Positions 1-9,127 of a DNA stretch of 64,000 nt are shown piece after piece (the first letter of the stretch is position 1; each line of letters begins with the position of its first letter). The position numbers and the translations under genes were made by a program. The DNA comes from Achromobacter spanius (GTDB lineage: Bacteria > Pseudomonadota > Gammaproteobacteria > Burkholderiales > Burkholderiaceae_B). The stretch is taken from contig NZ_CP121261.1 in assembly GCF_029637605.1 (NCBI RefSeq), forward strand, positions 2,418,001 through 2,482,000. The letters run 5' to 3'. The notes under the pieces were generated by a model. The model saw only the letters and a list, made by a program, of their open reading frames with translations, made no database searches and was not told the origin of the DNA.

Positions 1-2
1 AG

Positions 3-242
3 TCCATGGAAATCATGGACGTCAATGGCGCGGCCATCGACGCGATCTTCCGCGACACCGGCGTGCGCATGCTGGTGCACGGGCACACCCACCGCCCGGC
101 GCGCCATGTGCTGGACATCGACGGCAAGAAATGCGAACGCTGGGTACTGCCCGATTGGGACTTCGACCACGTGTCGCCCCCCCGCGGCGGCTGGCTCACC
201 ATCGACCGCGACGGGCTAGAGTTCTACGACCTGGAAACGTAG
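3..242 (+). CDS. lpxH: UDP-2,3-diacylglucosamine diphosphatase, C-terminal part (5' end outside window)
   Basis: The visible 79 codons are the C-terminal third of a calcineurin-like metallophosphoesterase. The HGHTHRPA motif at about residues 26-33 of the visible part is the last metal-binding block of LpxH. This enzyme removes UMP from UDP-2,3-diacylglucosamine in lipid A synthesis at the inner face of the membrane. The following WVLPDWDF and the DGLEFYDL ending are typical of LpxH. The frame is open to the left edge, so the start lies outside. An ATG at position 6 is internal to the gene, not the start. The stop is directly followed by the repeat region. Confidence 0.9.
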   Translation, partial: SMEIMDVNGAAIDAIFRDTGVRMLVHGHTHRPARHVLDIDGKKCERWVLPDWDFDHVSPPRGGWLTIDRDGLEFYDLET

Positions 243-530
243 GATGGGTGTAGCGCGGCAAGGCAAGGATAAGAATCCCGATGCCCCATCGCGCAAACCC
301 ATCAAGCAGCGTAGGATTTCCGTAGCAAATGCCGATTGATGGGTTTGCGCGTTGTCCCGCCTTCGCCCTAGCCAGCAACGTCTCGCGCCACACCCATCCT
401 ACGATGGGTATGGCGCGGCAAGGCATGGATAAAACCCCCATTCGCACAGCAGCCGTAGGATGGGTGTAGCGCGGCAAGCCATGGACAAGAACCCCATTCC
501 CCACCGCGCAAACCCATCAAGCAGCCCCCC
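238..530. repeat. Gap 243-587: cluster of dispersed-type intergenic repeats
   Basis: This 345-base gap between lpxH and uppP has no credible gene. It contains three related copies of a roughly 35-base unit beginning CGTAGGATGGGTGTAGCGC, at 238-272, about 402-432 (diverged) and 454-490. The 19-mer GCGCAAACCCATCAAGCAG occurs twice, at 291-309 and 506-524. The block at 291-305 pairs perfectly (15 bp) with its inverse at 336-350, and 387-417 contains a second inverted pair around a CCTACGATGG centre. This pattern resembles a multi-copy intergenic repeat family seen in several proteobacteria. Its role is unknown. It may fold as RNA downstream of both convergent genes. Confidence 0.75.
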
Positions 531-587
531 ACCGCAGAATAGCTGCAGCCCGGCAAAGGCACGTTTACTTACCGCGCCAACACCACC

Positions 588-1451
588 TCAGCGCGTAAAT
601 ATCCACGCCGCCACAATCCCGCCGAACACAATGCGGTACCAGGCGAACACTCTATAAGTATGGTTCGCCACAAACCGCAGCACCGCGCGCACCACTACCA
701 TCGCGCTCAGGAATGCCGCGATGAACCCCACGGCGATGCCCGACAAATCATGCTGGGTCAGCACGCCGAAGTTCTTGTACATATCAAAAACCGCCGCCCC
801 CAGCATCGTGGGCATGGCCAGGAAGAACGAGAACTCCGTCGCCGTCTTGCGCTGAATGCCGGCAATCATCCCACCGATGATCGTCGCACCAGACCGTGAC
901 GTGCCCGGGATCATCGCAAAGCACTGCGCCACTCCCACGCCCAGCGCCTGCTTCCAGGTGATCTGCTCCAGCGTGTGCGCCGACGCCCTTTCATCGGATG
1001 CCGTATCGTCCGCCGCGCCCGGCGCGTCGCCCGGCGTGTGACGGGTCTTGCGCTCGACATACAGCATGATCAACCCGCCCAGCACCAGCGTCACGACCAC
1101 CACGCCGGGGTGATAGAACACCGACTTGATGGTCTTGATGAAGATCGCGCCGATGACGGCCGCGGGCAGGAACGCGATGATCAGGTTGCGGGTGAACGCG
1201 ACCTCGCTCGCCACGCCGGTCAGCGTGCCGCGGATCAGTTGGAGCAGCCGCGCGCGGAACACCCACATCACCGCGAGGATCGAGCCCAGCTGGATCACCA
1301 CTTCGAACACCTTGCCGTCGCTGGACTGGAAATTGATCCAGTCGCCCACCAGGATAAGGTGGCCGGTGCTGGACACGGGGATGAACTCGGTCAGGCCTTC
1401 AAGAATGCCAAGAATGAAAGCCTTGATCAGGTAGAGCGCGTTGTCAGTCAC
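588..1451 (-). CDS. uppP: Undecaprenyl-diphosphatase UppP/BacA
   Basis: The integral membrane enzyme dephosphorylates undecaprenyl pyrophosphate, recycling the lipid carrier for peptidoglycan and other envelope polymers; overexpression gives bacitracin resistance. The 287-residue product has both family signatures: EGLTEFIPVSSTGH at residues 18-31 and PGTSRSGAT at 182-190, with multiple hydrophobic helices. A polar acidic insertion of about 28 residues (about 137-165) sits in the loop before the second motif. The start is a GTG. It lies 17 bases downstream of the TerC/CBS gene on the same strand, so the two are probably co-transcribed. Confidence 0.95.
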   Translation of the reverse strand: MTDNALYLIKAFILGILEGLTEFIPVSSTGHLILVGDWINFQSSDGKVFEVVIQLGSILAVMWVFRARLLQLIRGTLTGVASEVAFTRNLIIAFLPAAVIGAIFIKTIKSVFYHPGVVVVTLVLGGLIMLYVERKTRHTPGDAPGAADDTASDERASAHTLEQITWKQALGVGVAQCFAMIPGTSRSGATIIGGMIAGIQRKTATEFSFFLAMPTMLGAAVFDMYKNFGVLTQHDLSGIAVGFIAAFLSAMVVVRAVLRFVANHTYRVFAWYRIVFGGIVAAWIFTR

Positions 1452-1468
1452 GTTGGATAAGGGTCCGG

Positions 1469-3055
1469 TTAATCGTTGGCCAGAGGGGCTTCGTCCGACA
1501 GCATTTCCTGCGGCCGCTTTTCAACGCGCACCAGCGCGATCCGGCGGCCGTCCATTTCCAGCACCTCAAAGCGGAAGTGCTGGTGATGGGCTTCGTATTC
1601 GCAAACATCGCCTGGTTTGGGCAGGTGGCCAAAGCGCGACAGCAGGTAGCCCGCCAGCGTCGAGAACTCTTGCGCGTCGTCCACCAGGCCCTCGGTTTCC
1701 AGCACCTGTTCAACGTGGTGCAGGTCGGCTGCGCCGTCGATCTTCCAGATGTCGTCGCCGTCGGCCACGATGTCGGGCAATTCGTCTTCGTCAGGGAATT
1801 CACCGGCGATGGCTTCGAACACATCAATCGGCGTGACCAGGCCTTCAATGGCGCCGAACTCGTCAGCCACCAGCACCAGTTGGCCACGCGAGCGCTTGAG
1901 CGTGTCCATCAGGCGCAGAATGCCGATGGACTCGTGCACGATGATGGGATCGCGCAGGCGGTTGCGGCGCACGCGGCCTTCGGTGATCAGGTCCGCGACC
2001 AGGTCCTTGGCGCGCGCGATGCCCAGTACTTCGTCCAGCGAGCCCCGACAGACGGGGAAGAAGCTGTGCGGCGCCTCGGTCAATTGGTGGCGAATCAGGT
2101 CCGGGTCGTCATCGATATTGATCCACGACACATCCGTGCGCGGCGTCATGATGGACCGGATGGAACGTTCAGCCAGGGTCAGCACGCCGCTGACCATGTT
2201 GCGTTCTTCCACGCCGAAGGCCGGCATGGCCGGGCCGTCCATGTTGGGCAAGTCGGCCACGTCGCTGGCGGGTGGGCGCTTGCCCAGCATGCGCAGCACC
2301 GCCGAGGCGGTGCGCTCACGCATGGGACGGCGGGCGTCCAGCTTGAGCAGGTTGCGGCGCGCCACCTGATTCAGCGCTTCGATGGCCACCGAGAAGCCGA
2401 TGGCGGCATACAGATAGCCCTTGGGCACCTTGAAGCCGAACGCTTCGGCCAGCAGCGAAAAACCGATCATCAGCAGGAAGCCCAGGCACAGCACCACCAC
2501 GGTGGGATGCGCGTTGACGAAACGCGTCAGCGGCTTGGAGGCGATCAGCATGATGCCGATGGCGATGACGACGGCGATCATCATGATGGCCAGGTGGTCC
2601 ACCATGCCCACGGCCGTGATGACGGAGTCCAGCGAGAACACCGCGTCCAACACCACGATCTGCGTGACGATCACCCAGAAGCTGGCGTACACGCGCGGCC
2701 CGGACGACCCACCATGCTGCCCGCCTTCCAGGCGCTCATGCAATTCCATCGTGCCCTTGAACAGCAGGAACAGACCGCCCACCATCAGGATCAGATCGCG
2801 TCCCGACGGGGACAAGGGGCCCACCGAAAACAAGGGCGTGGTCAAGGTGACCAGCCACGACATGACGGACAGCAAACCCAGGCGCATGACCAGCGCAAGG
2901 CTCAACCCCAGGACGCGCGCGCGGTCGCGTTGCTCTGGGGGAAGCTTGTCCGCCAGGATGGCGATGAAAATCAGGTTATCAATGCCCAGGACGATCTCAA
3001 GGACGACCAGGGTAAGCAAGCCGACCCACGCGGCGGGGTCCAGCAGCCACTCCAT
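1469..3055 (-). CDS. TerC-family membrane protein with CBS pair and CorC/HlyC domain (YegH/YoaE type)
   Basis: A 528-residue protein with an N-terminal TerC-like membrane domain (residues about 1-235; [12 protein letters not shown] near 24 and a second DAVFSLDSV motif). A central CBS-domain pair follows (about 300-430, beginning [10 protein letters not shown]), then a C-terminal CorC_HlyC transporter-associated domain. This is the architecture of E. coli YegH and YoaE. Members are inner-membrane proteins linked to metal ion export or homeostasis, but the substrate is not established. The ATG at 3055 is preferred because GGAG lies 8 bases upstream; an in-frame TTG four codons earlier would overlap that site. 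It is followed closely by uppP. Confidence 0.9.
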   Translation of the reverse strand: MEWLLDPAAWVGLLTLVVLEIVLGIDNLIFIAILADKLPPEQRDRARVLGLSLALVMRLGLLSVMSWLVTLTTPLFSVGPLSPSGRDLILMVGGLFLLFKGTMELHERLEGGQHGGSSGPRVYASFWVIVTQIVVLDAVFSLDSVITAVGMVDHLAIMMIAVVIAIGIMLIASKPLTRFVNAHPTVVVLCLGFLLMIGFSLLAEAFGFKVPKGYLYAAIGFSVAIEALNQVARRNLLKLDARRPMRERTASAVLRMLGKRPPASDVADLPNMDGPAMPAFGVEERNMVSGVLTLAERSIRSIMTPRTDVSWINIDDDPDLIRHQLTEAPHSFFPVCRGSLDEVLGIARAKDLVADLITEGRVRRNRLRDPIIVHESIGILRLMDTLKRSRGQLVLVADEFGAIEGLVTPIDVFEAIAGEFPDEDELPDIVADGDDIWKIDGAADLHHVEQVLETEGLVDDAQEFSTLAGYLLSRFGHLPKPGDVCEYEAHHQHFRFEVLEMDGRRIALVRVEKRPQEMLSDEAPLAND

Positions 3056-3193
3056 CAGGAGCTCCAAAAGTTACACGACCGGTAATCGTACATGGAAAAT
3101 TCGTGACATGCCGGTGACGCGCCCCCCTCCGTTTGCCTGATGGCCATTGGCTTTGCGCCATGCGCAGGGCTTGCGGGGGCGCGTCGCGTCCAA

Positions 3194-3218
3194 CAAAAAA
3201 ACCGGCCCGAAGGCCGGT
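3194..3218 (-). terminator. Rho-independent terminator downstream of suhB
   Basis: On the minus strand a 7-bp perfect stem, ACCGGCC/GGCCGGT (3201-3207 with 3212-3218, loop of four), is followed by a run of seven T. It lies 39 bases after the suhB stop codon. Confidence 0.85.
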
Positions 3219-3256
3219 CTTCTTGAAGCCGGAGATACGCCGGAATCAGGCCGGGA

Positions 3257-4042
3257 TCAGGCCGCCGACGGCGCGTTCAGCGAGCCCAGCATTTGCGTGA
3301 AGATCTTGGGCGTGGCGGCCAGCACGTTGCCGCTGTCCATCCAGCCTTGCTCGCCGTCGAAGTCGGCGATCAGGCCGCCGGCTTCCAGCACCATCAGACT
3401 GCCGGCCGCCAGGTCCCAGGGCTTCAAGCCCACGCCGCAGAAACCATCCAGGCGCCCGCTGGCCACGTAGGCCAGGTCCAGCACGGTGGAACCCATGCGG
3501 CGCACGCCGGTGACGTTTTCCGCCATATGGCGGAAACGCTGCGAACCCTGCTCGGGGTCGCCAGCATTGGGCCAGTGCGCGCCCAGCAGCGCTTCATGGT
3601 AGCGGGTACGGCTCGAGACCCGCACGCGGCGATCATTCAGGAAGGTGCCGCTGCCACGGCTCGCCGTGAACAGTTCGTTGCGCGAGGGGTCATAGATGAC
3701 CGCCTGCGTGACTTGGCCGCGCTGCGTCAGCGCGATGGACACGGCGTAGTTGGGCAGGCCGTGGATGAAGTTCGTCGTGCCGTCCAGGGGATCGATGATC
3801 CACTGGAACTCGGCCTGGTCGGGACCTTGCAGCCCGAATTCCTCGCCCAGCACGGCATGATCCGGGTAAGCGGCATGCAGTGTCTCGACGATGGACTCCT
3901 CGGCGGCGCGATCGACTTCCGTGACATAATCGCGCGGCCCCTTGCGAGCCACGCTGAGTCGTTCCAAATCCATGCTGGCACGGTTGATAATGGTGCCGGC
4001 ACGCCGGGCCGCCTTGATGGCGATGTTGAGCATCGGGTGCAT
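3257..4042 (-). CDS. suhB: Inositol-1-monophosphatase family protein SuhB
   Basis: A 261-residue Mg-dependent, Li-sensitive phosphatase of the IMPase fold. It shows the metal-binding motifs LGEEFG (about 65-70) and DPLDGTTNF (84-92), and the C-terminal WDLAAGSLMVLEAGG block. It hydrolyses inositol monophosphates. In E. coli SuhB also joins the rRNA transcription antitermination complex, which may be the conserved role. The start is set at the ATG beginning MHPML because family members start there; the upstream extension is low-complexity and unlike the family. It is divergent from trmJ, an arrangement common in betaproteobacteria. Confidence 0.93.
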   Translation of the reverse strand: MHPMLNIAIKAARRAGTIINRASMDLERLSVARKGPRDYVTEVDRAAEESIVETLHAAYPDHAVLGEEFGLQGPDQAEFQWIIDPLDGTTNFIHGLPNYAVSIALTQRGQVTQAVIYDPSRNELFTASRGSGTFLNDRRVRVSSRTRYHEALLGAHWPNAGDPEQGSQRFRHMAENVTGVRRMGSTVLDLAYVASGRLDGFCGVGLKPWDLAAGSLMVLEAGGLIADFDGEQGWMDSGNVLAATPKIFTQMLGSLNAPSAA

Positions 4043-4172
4043 AAAATTCCGTACGTATGCGGTGGGTTCGCGTGATGATAGGCCACTTGCCGCCCCCCGG
4101 ATCCATCGTCGCCCCAACGGGGAAATCGACCCAAAAAACCAGGAAGGCGCGAAGCCAAACGCGCCATTTTAA

Positions 4173-4961
4173 ATGACTCAAGCATTTTCACGTGTTCGCT
4201 TCATTATGGTGAACCCCAGCCACCCCGGAAACGTGGGTTCGGCGGCCCGTGCCATCAAGACAATGGGCTTCTCCGAACTGGTCTTGGTGGAGCCTAAATT
4301 TCCAGATGTAACCACCCAGCCGGAGGCCGTGGCCTTGGCCAGCGGCGCGCTGGACGTGCTGGAAAACGCACGCATCTACCCGTCGCTGGAAGAGGCACTG
4401 GCCCCGGTGACCATGGCCTTGGCGCTGACCGCCCGGGTGCGCGACCTGGGTCCCCCGCCCTGCGACATCCGCCAGGCGGCCGACCTGGCCCGCGCGCATC
4501 TGGCCAGCACGGCCGAGGGCGTGGCCGCCGTGGTGCTGGGCACCGAGCGGGCGGGGCTGACCAATGCGCAGATCGCGCTGTGCCACCGCATCTGCCACAT
4601 TCCCGCCAACCCCGAATACAGCTCGCTGAACGTGGCCCAGGCGCTGCAACTGGCCGCCTGGGAATTGCGCTATGCATTGTTGGTGGAACAGGGTGCTGCC
4701 CTGCTGCCCGCCTCGACCGCGCAGGAACCGTCGCGCGGCGCCGAACCGGCATCGGGCGAAGCCGTGCAGGCGTTCCTGGCGCACTGGGAAGAGGCGCTGG
4801 TCGGCGTGCAGTTCCTGGACCCCGCCCATCCCAAGAAGCTGATGCCACGCATGCGGCACCTGTTTTCCCGCCCCGCGCTGACCCGCGACGAAGTGGACAT
4901 GCTGCGCGGCGTCTGCACCGCCATGTTGGCCACGGCACGAAAAGGCCAGGCAAAAAAATAG
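4173..4961 (+). CDS. trmJ: tRNA (cytidine/uridine-2'-O-)-methyltransferase TrmJ
   Basis: A SPOUT-class methyltransferase of 262 residues that methylates the ribose of position 32 in tRNA anticodon loops using S-adenosylmethionine. The N-terminal NPSHPGNVGSAARAIKTMGF block (14-33), the central VVLGTERAGLTN loop and the C-terminal knot region are all present. A C-terminal extension of about 80 residues (LARDEV-like helix region near the end) fits TrmJ rather than TrmL. It is read divergently from suhB with 130 bases between the starts. A bidirectional hairpin follows the stop. Confidence 0.92.
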   Translation: MTQAFSRVRFIMVNPSHPGNVGSAARAIKTMGFSELVLVEPKFPDVTTQPEAVALASGALDVLENARIYPSLEEALAPVTMALALTARVRDLGPPPCDIRQAADLARAHLASTAEGVAAVVLGTERAGLTNAQIALCHRICHIPANPEYSSLNVAQALQLAAWELRYALLVEQGAALLPASTAQEPSRGAEPASGEAVQAFLAHWEEALVGVQFLDPAHPKKLMPRMRHLFSRPALTRDEVDMLRGVCTAMLATARKGQAKK

Positions 4962-4983
4962 GGATGGGCGCAATGCCCATCCC
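4951..4983. terminator. Bidirectional terminator between trmJ and a Bug receptor gene
   Basis: A perfect 9-bp stem, GGGATGGGC/GCCCATCCC (4961-4969 with 4975-4983), has a five-base loop. On the minus strand it is followed by TATTTTTTTG, a strong signal for the Bug gene ending at 5031. On the plus strand the T-tract is weak. Confidence 0.8.
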
Positions 4984-5030
4984 TGTTTCTGGTCAGCCCC
5001 GGCGGCAAGCCTGCCGGGGCAGCCCAAACA

Positions 5031-6020
5031 TCAGTCCACCTTGGCGCCCGAAGCCTTGACCACCGGGGCCCAGCCTTCGACTTCCGACTTGATGAACGCG
5101 CCGAACTCAGCCGGCGTGGTCTTCACGGCCACGGCGCCCAGCTTGTCATAGCTGGTCTGCACGGCGGGGTTGTCCAAGGCCTTCTGCATGGCGGCGTTCA
5201 GCTTGGTGATCACTTCCGGCGGCGTGCCGGCCGGCGCCAACAGGCCGAACCACGACGACACGTCAAACCCGGCAAAGCCCGATTCCTGCATCGTGGGCAG
5301 GTCCGGCGCGCTCTTGGAGCGTTCGCTGGTGGTCACGGCCAGGGCGCGCAGCTTGCCCGATTGGGCGTGCGGCCAGGCCGACGGCATGTTGTCGAACATG
5401 AACTGCACCTGGCCGCCGATCAGGTCGGTCATGGCCGGAGCGCTGCCCTTGTACGGCACGTGCAGCACGTCAATGCCGGCCTTCATCTTGAAGAGCTCGC
5501 CCGCCATGTGGATGGACGTGCCGCTGCCCGACGAGGCGAACGCCAGCTTGCCGGGGTTCTTCTTTGCGTAGTCGACCAGTTCCTTGACCGACTTCACCGG
5601 CACTTGCGGGTTGACGACCAGGATGTTCGGCACTTTGGCGCCGAGCGCCACCGGCGCAAAATCCTTGGTCAGGTCAAAGTTGACGTTCTTGTACAGCGTC
5701 TGGTTGATGGCGCTGGTCACGGCCACGAACAGCAGCGTGTAGCCATCGGGCGTGGCGCGCTGGACGTAGTCAGTGGCGATGTTGCTGCCGGCGCCCGGCT
5801 TGTTTTCGACCACGAACGATTGGCCCAGGGACTCGGTGAGTTCCTTGGCCATGATGCGGGCGATGACGTCAGTGGTGCCACCAGCAGAAAAACCGACCAC
5901 GATACGGACGGGTTTGTCAGGGTAGGCAGCATGGGCGGTACCCATGGCAAGTGCGCTAGCGGCGGTGGCCAGAACGGTAGCGGCGAAACGCCGCAGGCCA
6001 GGCTTTTGACCTGTAGTCAT
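5031..6020 (-). CDS. Bug-type periplasmic substrate-binding receptor (TctC family), copy 1
   Basis: A 329-residue periplasmic protein of the tripartite tricarboxylate receptor family. A signal peptide (LRRFAATVLATAASALAMGTAHA, cleavage near residue 31) precedes the family start AYPDKPVRIVVGFSAGG. ENKPGAGSN and HVPYKGSAPAMTDLIGGQV are further hallmarks of the fold, which binds small carboxylates or related metabolites. The ATG at 6020 is chosen because GGAGAC lies 5 bases upstream; the longer open frame has no signal peptide at its front. No TctA/TctB membrane genes are adjacent, as is usual for Bug paralogues. It is divergent from an IclR regulator that may control it. Confidence 0.92.
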   Translation of the reverse strand: MTTGQKPGLRRFAATVLATAASALAMGTAHAAYPDKPVRIVVGFSAGGTTDVIARIMAKELTESLGQSFVVENKPGAGSNIATDYVQRATPDGYTLLFVAVTSAINQTLYKNVNFDLTKDFAPVALGAKVPNILVVNPQVPVKSVKELVDYAKKNPGKLAFASSGSGTSIHMAGELFKMKAGIDVLHVPYKGSAPAMTDLIGGQVQFMFDNMPSAWPHAQSGKLRALAVTTSERSKSAPDLPTMQESGFAGFDVSSWFGLLAPAGTPPEVITKLNAAMQKALDNPAVQTSYDKLGAVAVKTTPAEFGAFIKSEVEGWAPVVKASGAKVD

Positions 6021-6140
6021 AGTGTCTCCGTGCAGGTACTGTCCATCAGATGGACGATTTGAATTATTGGATGACGCATTTTGATCTATACACGACGGGT
6101 GCATCAAGGTAGAGTCCACGCTACGGACAATGGTTTTCCC

Positions 6141-6157
6141 TTGACTATTCCGGAATA
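6141..6157. promoter_or_regulatory. Candidate promoter element and 12-bp palindromic operator between Bug and iclR genes
   Basis: The 160-base divergent region contains the perfect palindrome TATTCCGGAATA (6146-6157), overlapping a TTGACT -35-like element (6141-6146) that points toward the IclR gene. IclR-family proteins bind short palindromes near their own promoters, so this is a plausible autoregulatory operator. This is inference from position and symmetry only. Confidence 0.4.
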
Positions 6158-6180
6158 ACCCTAACTTTTCAGAGATTTGC

Positions 6181-6942
6181 ATGCCAGACAGTGATGCCGC
6201 GGCGGCAGGCCCACGGACTTTGCGGCGCGGACTGGCCGTGCTGGCCGCCCTGCGCGACCAAGGTCCCGACGGCCTTAGCGTGACCGATATCGCCCGCTTG
6301 ACGGGCATACAACGCCCCACCATTTATCGTTTGCTGGCCGCCCTGCTTGACGCCGGCCTGGTGCTGCCCGTGACGGGCACCAAGAAATATCGCGCCCAAC
6401 TGGCAGTGGACCCGGACACGCGCTCGCGCGACCCGCGCGTGCGCCAACTGCTGCCGGTGCTGCGCCGCCTGGCCGACCGCACGGGCGACGCCGTCTTCCT
6501 GGTGGTGCGCGAAGACGACGATTCCATCAGCCTGCATCGCGAGATCGGCAGCTACCCCGTCCAGATCCTGGCCACCTACGCCGGCAAGCGCCAGCCGCTG
6601 GGCGTGGGTTCGGGTGGGATGGCCCTGCTGGCCGCGTTGCCGGACGACATCGCGCGCGGCATCGTGGAACGCAACTCCGGCCGGCTGGACGAGTACGGCG
6701 GCATGACGCCGCAGGAAATGTACCGACTGATCGACAACACCCGCGCGCGCGGTTATTCGGTCGTGGGCAACCACGCGGTGCGTGGCGCGCTGGGCGTGGG
6801 CTGCGCGTTGCTGGACGCCCATGGTTCGCCGCTGCTGGCGGTCAGCGTCACGGCCATCATTGACCGCATGCCAGCCCAGCGCCAGCGTGAAATCGCGGGC
6901 TGGATCAAGGCGGAATTGGCGCGGCTGGTCATGCAGGCCTGA
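6181..6942 (+). CDS. IclR-family transcriptional regulator
   Basis: A 253-residue regulator with an N-terminal winged helix-turn-helix (about residues 17-60, GLSVTDIARLTGIQRPTIYR region). A C-terminal IclR effector domain (about 90-250) contains the typical ARGYSVVGNHAVRGALGVGC stretch. IclR proteins usually sense small organic acids and regulate adjacent catabolic or transport genes. Here the divergent neighbour is a Bug receptor gene, which makes that receptor the likeliest target. The ligand cannot be told from sequence. Confidence 0.9.
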   Translation: MPDSDAAAAGPRTLRRGLAVLAALRDQGPDGLSVTDIARLTGIQRPTIYRLLAALLDAGLVLPVTGTKKYRAQLAVDPDTRSRDPRVRQLLPVLRRLADRTGDAVFLVVREDDDSISLHREIGSYPVQILATYAGKRQPLGVGSGGMALLAALPDDIARGIVERNSGRLDEYGGMTPQEMYRLIDNTRARGYSVVGNHAVRGALGVGCALLDAHGSPLLAVSVTAIIDRMPAQRQREIAGWIKAELARLVMQA

Positions 6943-6965
6943 TCGGCCCACCGCGGGCAAGATAA

Positions 6966-6998
6966 GAAAACGGGCGCCCGGATGAACCGAGGCGCCCG
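6966..6998 (-). terminator. Terminator of the mscS-like gene
   Basis: CGGGCGCC (6971-6978) pairs with GGCGCCCG (6991-6998) around a 12-base loop. On the minus strand the stem is followed by TTTTCTTATC. It sits between convergent iclR-type and mscS-type genes and can serve mainly the latter. Confidence 0.75.
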
Positions 6999-7025
6999 CT
7001 TGCCTTGAAGACCCAGCGCTGGCGA

Positions 7026-7871
7026 TCAGGCCGCCGCGTCGGTCTTGTCCGCCGTCTTGGGGTTCTGGATTTCGCGCAGCGGAATCGGCGGCTGGAAGCC
7101 GGCCGCTTCCAGCGACGTGCGGATCTGCTGGTACAGGCCCCAGCGCAGGTCCCAGTACTTGCTGGTTTCAGCCCAGACGCGCACGTTCACGATGACGCCG
7201 CTTTCCTTGTACTCAAACACCTTCACCTGCGGTTCGGGATCTTTCAGCGCATCCGGACGCGCGGCCACGATCTCGTTCAGCTTGGCCAGCACCGCTTCCA
7301 GGTCATCGCCATAGCGCACCGGCACCGGGATATCCAGACGGCGAGTTTGATTGCGGCTGTAGTTGGTGATGGTGGCGTTCCATACCGTGCTGTTGGGCAG
7401 GGTCAGGTGGATGCCGTCCGCCTGGACCAGGCGGGTAAGAAACAGGCCGACCTCTTCCACCGTGCCATCGGCGCCCGAGCTCAGGGCCACGTATTCGCCC
7501 GCGCGGATGGGCCGCAGGATCAGCAGCATGATGCCGGCCGCGATATTCTGCAGCGTTCCTTGCAAGGCCAGACCCACTGCCAGGCCGGCGGCGCCCAGCA
7601 CCGCGATCAGGCTCGCCGTCTGCACGCCAAAGCGCGCCAGCACCGCGATGACCGTAAAGATACGCACCGCCCAGACGACCGTGCTGTAAAACATCGGCAC
7701 GATGGTCGGGTCGATCTTGCTGGAGCGCGTGGCGGCGCGCCGAACCCAACTGCCCAGCAACGACGACACCCACCAGCCGATGATCAGGATCAACAGCGCG
7801 ACCAGCAGATTGATGCCCATCTCCACCAGCCTGGGGGCCCAGGCGTTGAATTCGTTCAAGGCGTCTTCCAT
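7026..7871 (-). CDS. MscS-family mechanosensitive ion channel
   Basis: A 281-residue small-conductance mechanosensitive channel. An N-terminal hydrophobic helix (about 18-42) is followed by further membrane segments. The pore-lining TM3 is rich in Gly and Ala (ASLIAVLGAAGLAVGLALQG, about 110-130). A cytoplasmic beta/alpha-beta vestibule follows, with the family motif RAGEYVAL and a GTVEEVGLF-like strand. It releases osmolytes on hypo-osmotic shock. The length matches E. coli MscS (286). The ATG at 7871 is preferred over an earlier in-frame start because GGAG lies 6 bases upstream. It is monocistronic. Confidence 0.92.
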   Translation of the reverse strand: MEDALNEFNAWAPRLVEMGINLLVALLILIIGWWVSSLLGSWVRRAATRSSKIDPTIVPMFYSTVVWAVRIFTVIAVLARFGVQTASLIAVLGAAGLAVGLALQGTLQNIAAGIMLLILRPIRAGEYVALSSGADGTVEEVGLFLTRLVQADGIHLTLPNSTVWNATITNYSRNQTRRLDIPVPVRYGDDLEAVLAKLNEIVAARPDALKDPEPQVKVFEYKESGVIVNVRVWAETSKYWDLRWGLYQQIRTSLEAAGFQPPIPLREIQNPKTADKTDAAA

Positions 7872-8005
7872 GGAATCTCCAGCAAAAATGACAACCGAAA
7901 ACTGTATCAGATGACGGATACGCAAAGGGGCGCGCCGCAGCCTGGCTATGTCAAGCTTTGTAAGCGATGCGGCGGGGGTTTGTCAGCTAGTTTGTCAGCT
8001 TGTTT

Positions 8006-9127
8006 TCAAGCCGGCACGATGCGGAAATGATTGTCCCAGGACAGCTCGCGTGACGGCGGCAGCACGGGCGTTTCGTGGCCCGCGGCATCGGTACGCAGCA
8101 TGGCGCCCAGGCCGCTGCTGACCAGAAAGCCGGCTTGCCGCGCCGGCGCCACGCCGCAGCCGTCGGCCAGATGCGTGGTGCCCAGGCAGCGGCCGCTGGC
8201 GGCGTCCCAATAGATCACCTGCCCACCCACCGGACTGGACGTGGCCACGATGCCGCCGCCCGCGTCCACCGACACCGAGCCCACGTAGTTGCGCATGTTG
8301 CGCAGCGTCTCGGCCGGCCCTTCGAACAGTTCCAGCGGCGCGCCTCGGCGATGCCGTCCCACCAGCGCGGGCCGGTCGGCGGCCGGCCCCATGTATTGGC
8401 AGCCGAACCACACACAACCGTCGCCCGCCAGCGCCAGATGCCGGATCGACAAGCGATGCAGCGCGGGCGCCAACTCCACTTTTTCCAGCAGTTGGCCACT
8501 GGCAGCATCGATGTAGGCCAGCGACGGCCGCATCGTATCCAGGTTGAGTTCCAGCTTGCCGTAGTCGGGATGCGTCAGGATGCCGCCGTTGGCCACGCAC
8601 AGCGTCTTGCCGTCGGGCATCAGCACGACTTCGTGCGGGCCGATGCCGCCGGCGTCGAATTCGCCGACGCGCCGCCATGCCCCGCCCGGCGAAGCATCGT
8701 AGATGCCAAGCACGCCGCGCCCGGCCTCGAAGTCATTTTCCGTGGCGGCCAGCAGCCGCCCGCCATCCACGAATGCACCGTGGCCAAAGAAGTGGCGTTC
8801 CTCGGGCACCGGCAGCGCCTGGGGCTCGCCGCCCTCGCCCAGCGAAAACGCCACGGCGAAAAACCCCGGTTGACGGCCAAACACCACGGCGCGCTGGTTC
8901 GCGGAATCAATGGCAAAGCTGTGGCCGCGCGCGGGCATCGGCACCACCAGGCGGTCGTGCCCGGCCTCGTCCAGCAGCACGGCTTCGTCGCGCCCGCCAC
9001 GCTTGCGCGCGCTCAGGTACAGAGGGCCGCCGTCGGCGGGCAGCGCCGCCCTCGCGGCGGCGGGCGACAGGCCCAACGCCACGGCCATCGACAGGAAGCG
9101 GCGGCGGTCAATCACCATCAAGCGCAT
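8006..9127 (-). CDS. DUF1513 periplasmic protein of the imelysin operon
   Basis: A 373-residue protein with a Tat-like signal (DRRRFLSMAVALGLSPAAARA at about 7-27) and a beta-propeller-like body (ARGHSFAIDSANQRAVVFGR, GIGPHEVVLMPDGKTLCVANGG). These are signatures of DUF1513. It is the last gene of a four-gene unit and its start overlaps the preceding imelysin gene by 20 bases. In other proteobacteria DUF1513 proteins accompany imelysins and di-haem oxidoreductases in iron-responsive operons. The molecular function is not established. Confidence 0.85.
   Translation of the reverse strand: MRLMVIDRRRFLSMAVALGLSPAAARAALPADGGPLYLSARKRGGRDEAVLLDEAGHDRLVVPMPARGHSFAIDSANQRAVVFGRQPGFFAVAFSLGEGGEPQALPVPEERHFFGHGAFVDGGRLLAATENDFEAGRGVLGIYDASPGGAWRRVGEFDAGGIGPHEVVLMPDGKTLCVANGGILTHPDYGKLELNLDTMRPSLAYIDAASGQLLEKVELAPALHRLSIRHLALAGDGCVWFGCQYMGPAADRPALVGRHRRGAPLELFEGPAETLRNMRNYVGSVSVDAGGGIVATSSPVGGQVIYWDAASGRCLGTTHLADGCGVAPARQAGFLVSSGLGAMLRTDAAGHETPVLPPSRELSWDNHFRIVPA

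Noticed and set aside
588..899. Short plus-strand ORFs within the uppP region
   Set aside because: They lie antisense to uppP, lack ribosome sites and have shadow-type composition.
1577..3085. A 502-codon open frame antisense to the TerC/CBS gene
   Set aside because: Shadow of a real gene; low-complexity His/Gln composition and no ribosome site.
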